This document shows positions 1-4,888 of a stretch of DNA of 5,682 nt, piece after piece (the first letter of the stretch is position 1; the number at the start of each line of letters is the position of its first letter). Below the pieces are notes generated by a model, which did no database searches, was not told where the DNA came from, and worked only from the letters and a program-made list of their open reading frames with translations. The translations under genes and the position numbers were made by a program. The stretch comes from CAZADA01 sp964483775 (lineage in GTDB: Bacteria > Pseudomonadota > Alphaproteobacteria > Caulobacterales > Maricaulaceae). The stretch lies in NCBI GenBank assembly GCA_964483775.1, contig CAZADA010000147.1:1-5682 (forward strand), read 5' to 3'.

Positions 1-29
1 AATCCGATACAGAATACCTTTGTTTTCAT
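1..29 (-). CDS. Start of an unidentified gene cut by the window edge
   Basis: Nine codons are visible (MKTKVFCIG), open to the left edge. The start is well supported: on the minus strand a TGAGGAGC purine-rich ribosome binding site (plus positions 33-40) lies a few bases before the ATG at 29-27. The start lies about 20 bases beyond the end of the attC-like site, which is where the gene of the next cassette would begin in an integron array. Too little protein is visible to name a family. Confidence 0.5.
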
Positions 30-48
30 TTTGCTCCTCAATTTTTTA

Positions 49-135
49 GCATAACGACTTAAATCAGCGGCGGCAGATAACCTCGAACTCAGCACCAGCA
101 GCTTTCATCCGTCCGCTGCATTTGAATTGTTAGAC
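49..135 (-). other. Integron attC-like recombination site (59-base-element type)
   Basis: Read on the minus strand, the site opens with core GTCTAAC (135-129, fitting the R'' consensus RYYYAAC) and closes with GTTATGC (55-49, one mismatch to GTTRRRY). The 5' arm carries AAATGCAGCGGACGG and the reverse complement of the 3' arm carries AAATCAGCGGCGG. The arms therefore pair except for two extra bases, a G and an A, both on the same arm, matching the extrahelical bases of attC sites. As I recall, the aadA-type attC has its extra A at the equivalent place. The variable spacer is about 35 bases, and the total of 87 bp is within the usual attC range. The site starts 5 bases after the toxin stop codon and in the same orientation, as in gene cassettes. 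A rho-independent terminator is less likely because there is no T-run directly after the stem and the two cores match. The one core mismatch and the absence of an integrase in view keep this short of certain. Confidence 0.72.
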
Positions 136-140
136 AGCCT

Positions 141-479
141 CTAATCTCCGCTAATTTCCACCAACACCTCACCAAATCTCAAGAGTTCTAGTGCTCTCGG
201 TAGCGTCTCGCTTAAAATTTCACGTAGCCGAGCATTGGACGTGTTACCACATGTCAACCAAATAATCTGAGGTGGTGAACCAAGCCGTTCAACCAAATCT
301 ACAAAGTCACTGTCTTTAGTCATCATAATAGCTTTCTGTGCCTTTGCAGCCTCAAAGATTTCAGGATCTTCAGCATCTCTTAGCCCAAGATCACGTAAAG
401 CTATTGCTTCAATTCCAAATGTGTTTGCAACCCAAATTGCGATTGCAGGAGACAGGTGTGCATCTACCCAGATTGTCAT
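141..479 (-). CDS. DUF5615 family PIN-like toxin of a toxin-antitoxin pair
   Basis: The 112-residue protein matches the DUF5615 (Mut7-C/PIN-like) family, whose members are predicted metal-dependent ribonucleases and commonly sit downstream of a DUF433 gene. The N-terminal strand motif WVDAHLSP places an acidic residue at D6. The central stretch IMMTKDSDF carries D56 and D58, and D35/D38 could supply a further acidic ligand. The length is typical and the frame is intact. The ATG overlaps the antitoxin stop by 4 bases (ATGA), so translation is probably coupled; no strong separate ribosome binding site is visible. The stop codon lies 5 bases before the attC-like site, which suggests the pair is carried as a mobile cassette. 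The toxin role is inferred from the family and the neighbour; no activity can be read from the sequence. Confidence 0.85.
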   Translation of the reverse strand: MTIWVDAHLSPAIAIWVANTFGIEAIALRDLGLRDAEDPEIFEAAKAQKAIMMTKDSDFVDLVERLGSPPQIIWLTCGNTSNARLREILSETLPRALELLRFGEVLVEISGD

Positions 480-700
480 GCTACTAATACTGGATGATTA
501 AGTTTCCGCGAGGCGTATAAAAGAGCTGCCTTTAAATCATCTGCTTCGAGATCAGGCATTTCTTCTAAAATCTCTCCTGCACTCAGACCCGCCGCAAATA
601 AGTCTAGTACATCTGACACCCGAATTCTCATACCTCGGATGCAGGGACGACCACCGCACTGTCTAGGATTAACTGTGATCCTTGCAAGTAGCTCCATCAT
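476..700 (-). CDS. DUF433 family antitoxin
   Basis: The 74-residue protein has the DUF433 signature: ITVNPRQCGGRPCIRG (8-23), then MRIRVSDVLDLFAAGLS (24-40), EILEEMPDLEADDLKAALLYA (43-63). The family folds as a small helical DNA-binding-like domain and typically pairs with DUF5615 or other PIN-like toxins; it probably binds the toxin and may repress its own operon. It is the first gene of a two-gene operon and overlaps the toxin by 4 bases. The start at 700 is preferred over the adjacent ATG at 697 because a GAGAG element (plus 710-714) sits 9 bases upstream. The C-terminus reads HPVLVA; the final LVA resembles the end of some protease tags, which would suit a labile antitoxin, but this is speculative. 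Confidence 0.85.
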   Translation of the reverse strand: MMELLARITVNPRQCGGRPCIRGMRIRVSDVLDLFAAGLSAGEILEEMPDLEADDLKAALLYASRKLNHPVLVA

Positions 701-712
701 TTAAGGTAGCTC

Positions 713-719
713 TCATAAC
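713..719 (-). other. Possible upstream cassette boundary core (GTTATGA)
   Basis: On the minus strand the sequence AAGTGTTATGA lies just before the antitoxin ribosome binding site. It resembles the closing end of the attC-like site at 49-60, AAGTCGTTATGC. A cassette inserted in an array would begin with the second part of the preceding R' core, so 719 and 55 could be the two ends of one cassette of about 660 bp. A full second attC palindrome is not visible upstream, so this is tentative. Confidence 0.3.
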
Positions 720-757
720 ACTTACTTCTATTGTGAATCAGATACGTCAGGACTGCA

Positions 758-794
758 AACAAGACAGGATGAGCTGTGCCCATCCTGTCTTGTT
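758..794. repeat. Perfect 14-bp inverted repeat with 9-base loop
   Basis: AACAAGACAGGATG (758-771) and its exact reverse complement (781-794) enclose the loop AGCTGTGCC. The stem would be stable in RNA from either strand. It lies in the gap between two divergent units, the antitoxin operon to the left and the transposase relic to the right, so it does not end any gene seen here. On the plus strand it is followed by AAGAATT rather than a T-run, which argues against a classic terminator in that direction. It could be an orphaned terminator, an operator near the antitoxin promoter, or a structured end of the IS110-type element. Confidence 0.8.
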
Positions 795-818
795 AAGAAT
801 TGCAACCAGGATTAATTG

Positions 819-1232
819 ATGCCTAGCCCCACTTCTGTTGAAGCTTCTTATACAAATATTCCAAAGTTTCTCCAAAATCTTCAACTGTCTGACGTAAATC
901 AAGATCGAGATGCTCTTTATTCCCCTTGTATGTTGCTGTCAGGGTCAAACCATTACTGTGTTGATGAATATGCAAGTCAGACCTTTGCCACCTCTCCCGA
1001 GCAAGTGCGAGAGCGACTCAAGCAACGGCCCTGCCAAGTGATGGTGATTGAGGCTTGCTTACTCAGTGGGTGGGTGCATGATATCTGTAAAGAATGTGGT
1101 GTAGATATTGTGGTAGCCAATCCCCATAGTGAGGCTTGGCGCTGGAAAAACGTCAAACGCAAAACTGACCGCGATGATGCGCTCAAGTTAGCCCGACTCT
1201 ATCAACTGGGAGAAATCACACATGGCTTTTGA
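819..1232 (+). pseudogene. Truncated IS110-family (DEDD) transposase, N-terminal remnant
   Basis: IS110 transposases are RuvC-like DEDD recombinases, now known to be guided by a bridge RNA, and usually run about 330-400 residues. Numbering from this ATG, residues about 58-136 match the N-terminal catalytic domain: TSPEQVRERL, VMVIEACLLSGWVHDI with catalytic Glu 78, VVANPHSEAWRWKNVKRKTD with Asp 117, and RDDALKLARL with Asp 120. The frame stops at 1232, so the rest of the RuvC-like domain and the C-terminal Ser-containing transposase_20 domain are missing; I find no continuation in the next 370 bases. The first catalytic Asp segment (normally D-x-H near the N-terminus) is not recognisable, and residues 1-45 look unrelated, so the 5' end is also damaged. 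An AGGA element sits 7 bases before this ATG. The relic is probably non-functional. Confidence 0.8.
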
Positions 1233-1603
1233 AAGCCTGATTTAAAGTTGGCCTGCTGCATTACTTTGCAAGTGGCCTGGATTAATTATCGCGACGAGTT
1301 AGCTCAGGGTGGCGAGTAAACTGTCCTTTAACGCTTCGCCTTCGTCCGATCGCTGCAACGAATTGTCAGCATCATCTTTTGCAAAGACAGCACTGGTAAA
1401 TGTCAATGCACGCTTCTAACCCCTACAATTACAAGACTTAACTGCCGTGAGCATTGATTTTAAGTCAATTCTCCTACAACACAATTAGGACATATCTCCT
1501 ATTCAATTTAGGAAATTTGCTACAGGCGTAGTCTAACTCAAGTTTCATAGGATAAAAGTGTTCCACAACAAGGAACGGATTAGTGACCAAACGGAACATC
1601 CAC
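1233..1603. other. Intergenic stretch without a convincing gene
   Basis: All readings are broken by stops and no protein family is recognisable, including no further transposase sequence. Visible elements are a 6-bp palindrome GGCTTT/AAAGCC (1224-1237) spanning the stop codon of the transposase relic, a 7-bp inverted repeat GACTTAA/TTAAGTC (1435-1441, 1460-1466), and the TCCTA/TAGGA cluster listed separately. The last 130 bases are AT-rich and must contain the promoter and 5' leader of the Spy-like gene, but no -35/-10 pair stands out. The left half may be decayed insertion-sequence DNA. Confidence 0.6.
1472..1513. promoter_or_regulatory. Four alternating TCCTA/TAGGA half-sites upstream of the Spy-like gene
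   Basis: TCCTA occurs at 1472-1476 and 1497-1501, and TAGGA at 1486-1490 and 1509-1513, so each neighbouring pair forms an inverted repeat. The two TAGGA copies share the longer context AATTAGGA / AATTTAGGA. The cluster lies 90-130 bases before the start of the Spy-like gene, a sensible place for regulator binding. No known regulator consensus is claimed. Confidence 0.35.
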
Positions 1604-2041
1604 ATGAAATTTCAACCCACTCAAAAACGAATTGTCAACACGCTACTGATCGGAGCGGTGGCCATAACGATCGCCAGTCTTCAGGTACAGCCTGCGAATG
1701 CACAAATGAGCCGAAGTGCCTTTCGAGAAGCAGCCAGAGAACTAGATTTAAATCGATCGCAAATGCGAGAAATCGGTGGCATCATGAAAAACTCTAAATC
1801 TGAACTGCAAGCAATTCTCACACCTGAGCAGTTCGAGTTACTCCAGTCGGCGCGACAGCAGGCACAGACTCAAGCACAGGCTCGGAACCCTGAGCAATTC
1901 AAGAGCGCACTCGGTCTAACCGACATCCAAGCCGCTCAGCTTGCTGCTTTACACGAAGGCATGATTGTGCAACTCCAAGAGATTCTGACACCTGATCAAC
2001 TTGAAGGAATTATGGAGCTGACAGCCTTCAGTCAACTCTAA
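1604..2041 (+). CDS. Secreted Spy/CpxP-like small periplasmic protein with duplicated LTxxQ unit
   Basis: The 145-residue product starts with a Sec signal peptide: a basic N-region with KR at 8-9, a hydrophobic core at about 11-26, and a likely cleavage after ANA at residue 33. The mature part is helical and rich in Gln, Ala and Glu. It contains two copies of one unit with an exact 56-residue offset: LDLNRSQ (47-53) and LGLTDIQ (103-109), then ILTPEQFE (71-78) and ILTPDQLE (127-134). Paired LTxxQ-type motifs are the hallmark of Spy/CpxP, ATP-independent periplasmic chaperones or stress-sensor modulators. The similarity is in design rather than close identity, so function is inferred. ATG 1604 has GGA 8 bases upstream and begins at the signal peptide. 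A GTG start at 1583 has an even better AAGGA site and would add seven residues, so it remains possible. The MacAB-type genes follow on the same strand 160 bases later. Confidence 0.75.
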   Translation: MKFQPTQKRIVNTLLIGAVAITIASLQVQPANAQMSRSAFREAARELDLNRSQMREIGGIMKNSKSELQAILTPEQFELLQSARQQAQTQAQARNPEQFKSALGLTDIQAAQLAALHEGMIVQLQEILTPDQLEGIMELTAFSQL

Positions 2042-2095
2042 AACTCCAGATTCTTCTGGTCGTCAGTCACACAAATTACACTCCATTACATGACT

Positions 2096-2133
2096 CCTCT
2101 TAGCCTAAATTAAGAGGTTAAGAGCAGTTTTTT
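2096..2133 (+). terminator. Possible weak terminator after the Spy-like gene
   Basis: CCTCTTA (2096-2102) pairs with TAAGAGG (2111-2117), and a second TAAGAG at 2119-2124 allows an alternative fold whose stem ends 3 bases before a run of six T (2128-2133). The stem is short and AT-rich, so it may only attenuate transcription into the efflux genes. Confidence 0.35.
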
Positions 2134-2144
2134 CTCATCACTAG

Positions 2145-2169
2145 GAATGCATTGTTATTGAATGCATTG
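2145..2169 (+). repeat. Direct repeat of GAATGCATTG upstream of the efflux operon
   Basis: GAATGCATTG occurs at 2145-2154 and 2160-2169, 15 bases apart, each containing the 8-bp palindrome AATGCATT. The pair lies 32-57 bases before the start of the membrane-fusion protein, where an operator could overlap a promoter. A GAATCAA pair (2169-2175, 2180-2186) follows. A regulatory role is inferred from position only. Confidence 0.35.
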
Positions 2170-2201
2170 AATCAAACAAGAATCAACGCTTCAATCTTGT
2201 T

Positions 2202-3611
2202 ATGAATAAGCAAACTTTTACCAACTCTACATTGGCGATGGCTGCTGAGCCTCCTCTGGAAAATGTCACGACAGATGTGCGTCATTCGGCATTGAGCAAT
2301 TCTTCCCTCTTAACATCTCAGGAAACATTCCAGCAAACACGAGCTAAACGCAATCGTTGGCCCTGGCTGGGGGGATCCTTAACCCTCAGTCTACTTTTAT
2401 TATTAGGCAGTGGAATCGCTGTACGCCGCTCCGAGGGGCCGATCGCGCGGCGGGAAGCCAATCAAGCGGAGTTACTTGCAGCCTTAACAGTCCCTGTCAC
2501 CCAGGAAACGCTGGCCATTCGCATTGAAGGCAGCGGCACGGTCATCTCCAAAGACACCGTCAATCTGAGTCCCAAAACCACGGGCCGTTTGGCTGCTCTC
2601 TACGTGGAACAGGGCGATCGCGTTGAGGCGGGTCAAGTCGTAGCCCGAATGGAAGTCGGCAGTTTAACGGCTGAATTGCAGCAGCGGGAGGCGCAGTTAG
2701 CCCAGGCTGAAGCTGATTATGCCCGAATTTTGGCGGGTAATCGTGAAGAAGAAATTCTCCAGGCCGAAGCCCGTTTAGTATCCGCCCAATCCCAGGTGGA
2801 TCTCACCGCCACACGTCTGGATCGCTTTGAAGATCTAGCCGGCCAGGGAGCCATTTCCCAAAATGATCTCGATCAATACGTCAATGAAGCCCAAAGTGCA
2901 GTAGCCAATTTCAATGAAGTACAGCAACAGCTTAAGGCGATCACCAGTGGTTCCCGTCCTGAAGAAATTGCCGCCGCTGCGGCTAATGTCGCCGCGGCTA
3001 AAGCCCAAATTAGGGTGATTGAAACGGAACTTGCAGAAGCAGATATCCGTGCCCCATTTGCCGGCAATGTCACCCAAACCTATGCCACAACGGGCGCGAT
3101 CGTCACTCCAACCACAACGGCATCATCAACCGCCTCCGCTACGTCAAGTTCAATTTTGGCCTTGTCCTCTGGTTTGGAGGTTGAAGTCGATGTTTTAGAA
3201 GCCAACATCGGTCAAATTCAGGTGGGGCAAGCCGTAGAAATTATTGCGGAGGCCTTCCCCAATCAAGTTTACAAGGGTCGCGTCAAGCGCATTGCCCCTG
3301 AAGCGGTGATTGAGAATAATGTCACGACGTTTCAGGTAGTCGTGGAGTTGTTAACCGGAACGGAGCAATTGCGATCGGGTATGACAGTAGATGCTACCTT
3401 CGTCGGTGAAACGGTGACGAATGCCCTGATGGTGCCAACTGTGGCGATCGCAACCCAAGACGGACAACTCGGTGTGCAAATTCCCGATAGTGAGGGTAAG
3501 CCTGAGTTTCAACCGGTCACGGTTGGCATCACCCAGACTGGGAAAACCCAAATTTTACAAGGTCTAGAGCTGGGTAACCACGTCTTTATCGAACTGCCAC
3601 CGGAATCCTAA
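2202..3611 (+). CDS. MacA/HlyD-type periplasmic membrane-fusion protein (RND/ABC efflux adaptor)
   Basis: The 469-residue adaptor of a tripartite efflux pump links the inner-membrane ABC transporter to an outer-membrane channel. In order, it has a cytoplasmic tail of about 50 residues with a basic end (RAKRNR), one membrane anchor (about 55-74), and the first half of the biotinyl-lipoyl domain (about 105-152, GRLAALYVEQGDRVEAGQVVARME). A coiled-coil hairpin follows (about 153-280), with the related turns GNREEEI (179-185) and GSRPEEI (250-256). The second lipoyl half (281-303, ADIRAPFAGNV) leads to a Ser/Thr/Ala-rich linker (303-317), a beta-barrel domain (about 325-400) and a membrane-proximal domain to the end. 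There is no lipobox. The cytoplasmic tail is long for MacA. The start lacks a clear ribosome binding site, and ATG at codon 13 is an alternative. The gene is first of the three-gene pump operon, 34 bases before the permease. MacA-like is the best call; substrate unknown. Confidence 0.9.
   Translation: MNKQTFTNSTLAMAAEPPLENVTTDVRHSALSNSSLLTSQETFQQTRAKRNRWPWLGGSLTLSLLLLLGSGIAVRRSEGPIARREANQAELLAALTVPVTQETLAIRIEGSGTVISKDTVNLSPKTTGRLAALYVEQGDRVEAGQVVARMEVGSLTAELQQREAQLAQAEADYARILAGNREEEILQAEARLVSAQSQVDLTATRLDRFEDLAGQGAISQNDLDQYVNEAQSAVANFNEVQQQLKAITSGSRPEEIAAAAANVAAAKAQIRVIETELAEADIRAPFAGNVTQTYATTGAIVTPTTTASSTASATSSSILALSSGLEVEVDVLEANIGQIQVGQAVEIIAEAFPNQVYKGRVKRIAPEAVIENNVTTFQVVVELLTGTEQLRSGMTVDATFVGETVTNALMVPTVAIATQDGQLGVQIPDSEGKPEFQPVTVGITQTGKTQILQGLELGNHVFIELPPES
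2614..2621. repeat. HIP1 palindrome GCGATCGC
   Basis: This is a perfect copy of the highly iterated palindrome typical of many cyanobacterial genomes, inside the membrane-fusion protein gene. It supports the taxonomic reading of the window. Confidence 0.9.
3444..3451. repeat. HIP1 palindrome, second copy
   Basis: A perfect GCGATCGC lies near the 3' end of the membrane-fusion protein gene, encoding part of its VAIAT stretch. Confidence 0.9.
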
Positions 3612-3645
3612 CTGCACACACTTCAGTTGTAGATGGAATTTACAA

Positions 3646-4875
3646 ATGGGACTGAACATTCTCGAAAACGCCAAGATGGCTATCAAAACTCTGGCGGCCA
3701 ATAAGCTACAAAGCGGCCTGACGATGCTCGGGATTATTATCGGCAATGCGTCGGTGATTGCCATGGTTGCAGCAGGACAATCAACCCAAGGATTTGTCAC
3801 GGCCCAATTTGAAGCCCTCGGCACCAATCTATTATTTATTACCCCCGGTGATGCCCGACGCGGGCCGCTGGCTGGCACGGCTCAGGCTGATACCCTGACC
3901 CTGGCGGATGCTGAAGCGATCACCCAGGAAGTGGCAGCCGTCAGTGCGATCGCACCCCAGAAAAACCAACGGTTTCGGATCAGCCAGGGGGTTACCGAGA
4001 CGCAAGCCAGTGTTACCGGAACGACGCCCGACTATCAGATTGTGCGGGACATCCCGATGGCAGACGGGCAGTTCTTAAGCCCGATTGATGTCTATAACAA
4101 TGAACGGGTTGCCGTTTTAGGCAGTGCCACGGCAGAAACTTTATTTGGCAACCAAGATCCGATCGGACGCAAAATTCGCATTCATAACCTCAGCTTTACA
4201 GTGATTGGTGTTGTGGAGGAGCGGGGATCTTCCTTCGGTCAAAACCAGGATGAAGCGGTTTACATTCCCATCAATGTGATGGTCAGTCAATTAACCGGGC
4301 AAGGCACGGGCAAGATTAGTCCGACGGTGCAGGTGATTTCTCTATCGTTGGACAGCCCAGACTCCACCAATGCGGCCACTTACCAAATCCGCAATTTACT
4401 ACGGCTGCGCCACAACATCTTGCAAGGAGCTGACGACTTCACCGTGCAGAGTCAGCAGGAACTGCTAGAAACTGCCAACAGCATCACGGACATTCTCGTG
4501 CAAGTCCTGGCTTTCACCGCCGGGATCTCCCTGCTGGTCGGGGGTATTGGCATTATGAATATCATGTTGGTTTCCGTGACCGAACGCACCGGGGAAATTG
4601 GGCTCCGCAAGGCGATCGGGGCCACTGGCGCTGATATTTTGGCCCAGTTCACGATTGAAGCCGTCATTTTGGCCGCAACGGGTGGTGTCATTGGGATTGG
4701 TTTAGGGCTAGCTGGCATGAGCGCACTGGCTATCTTTACCCCTCTAGAAGCTGGCGTTAGCCTATCCGTCATCCTCTTTTCCTTCACAATATCCGGCGGT
4801 ATTGGCCTGATTTTTGGCATTACCCCCGCTCAACGAGCCGCCAATCTCGATCCGATCGTGGCTTTACGAAGTTAA
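3646..4875 (+). CDS. MacB-type ABC transporter permease (FtsX-like, four membrane segments)
   Basis: The 409-residue permease has the MacB/FtsX layout: a cytoplasmic N-terminal helix (1-20), TM1 (about 22-44, in the conserved SGLTMLGIIIGNASVIAM), and a large periplasmic MacB_PCD domain (about 45-283). Three closing segments follow (about 284-309, 335-360, 370-391). The conserved cytoplasmic loop TERTGEIGLRKAIGA (312-326) and the C-terminal PAQRAANLDPIVALR (394-408) are both present. Such permeases do not move substrate through the membrane; they use ATP hydrolysis to drive the periplasmic adaptor and expel substrates from the periplasm (mechanotransmission). E. coli MacB has the ATPase fused at its N-terminus, whereas here it is encoded by the next gene, the common split form. 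A GGA lies 8 bases before the ATG. The permease stop is 13 bases before the ATPase start. Substrate (peptide, lipid, macrolide or other) cannot be read. Confidence 0.93.
   Translation: MGLNILENAKMAIKTLAANKLQSGLTMLGIIIGNASVIAMVAAGQSTQGFVTAQFEALGTNLLFITPGDARRGPLAGTAQADTLTLADAEAITQEVAAVSAIAPQKNQRFRISQGVTETQASVTGTTPDYQIVRDIPMADGQFLSPIDVYNNERVAVLGSATAETLFGNQDPIGRKIRIHNLSFTVIGVVEERGSSFGQNQDEAVYIPINVMVSQLTGQGTGKISPTVQVISLSLDSPDSTNAATYQIRNLLRLRHNILQGADDFTVQSQQELLETANSITDILVQVLAFTAGISLLVGGIGIMNIMLVSVTERTGEIGLRKAIGATGADILAQFTIEAVILAATGGVIGIGLGLAGMSALAIFTPLEAGVSLSVILFSFTISGGIGLIFGITPAQRAANLDPIVALRS
3946..3953. repeat. HIP1 palindrome, third copy
   Basis: A perfect GCGATCGC lies within the permease gene, extended by flanking bases to a 12-bp palindrome (3944-3955). 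Confidence 0.9.
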
Positions 4876-4888
4876 GGCAAGTCAGCGC

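Noticed and set aside
66..110. A 14-codon open frame inside the attC-like spacer on the minus strand
   Set aside because: Very short, without its own ribosome binding site, and explained by the palindrome arms.
730..758. Possible minus-strand promoter for the toxin-antitoxin pair (TTGCAG, 17 bases, CACAAT)
   Set aside because: Only 3 of 6 and 4 of 6 bases match consensus; the position is sensible but the match is too weak to annotate.
713..797. A complete second attC running from TTAACAA (about 796-790) to GTTATGA on the minus strand
   Set aside because: The span is similar to the first site (about 85 bases), but the arms do not pair next to the cores; the strong hairpin there pairs internally instead.
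1290..1340. A tRNA D-arm-like string (TTAGCTCAGGGTGGCGAG) in the intergenic region
   Set aside because: No anticodon stem-loop, T-arm motif or acceptor stem can be built around it.
1531..1537. A further GTCTAAC word identical to the attC opening core, on the plus strand
   Set aside because: No paired arms or closing GTTRRRY core at the right distance; a 7-base match by chance is plausible.
1558..1797. A 79-codon reading frame overlapping the start of the Spy-like gene
   Set aside because: It is in another frame with no recognisable features, while the overlapping frame has a signal peptide and a repeated domain.
2046..2059. CCAGA/TCTGG hairpin right after the Spy-like stop codon
   Set aside because: The stem is only 5 bp and no T-run follows.
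4452..4820. A 122-codon minus-strand frame within the permease gene
   Set aside because: It is a shadow of the permease coding sequence, proline-rich and without family features.
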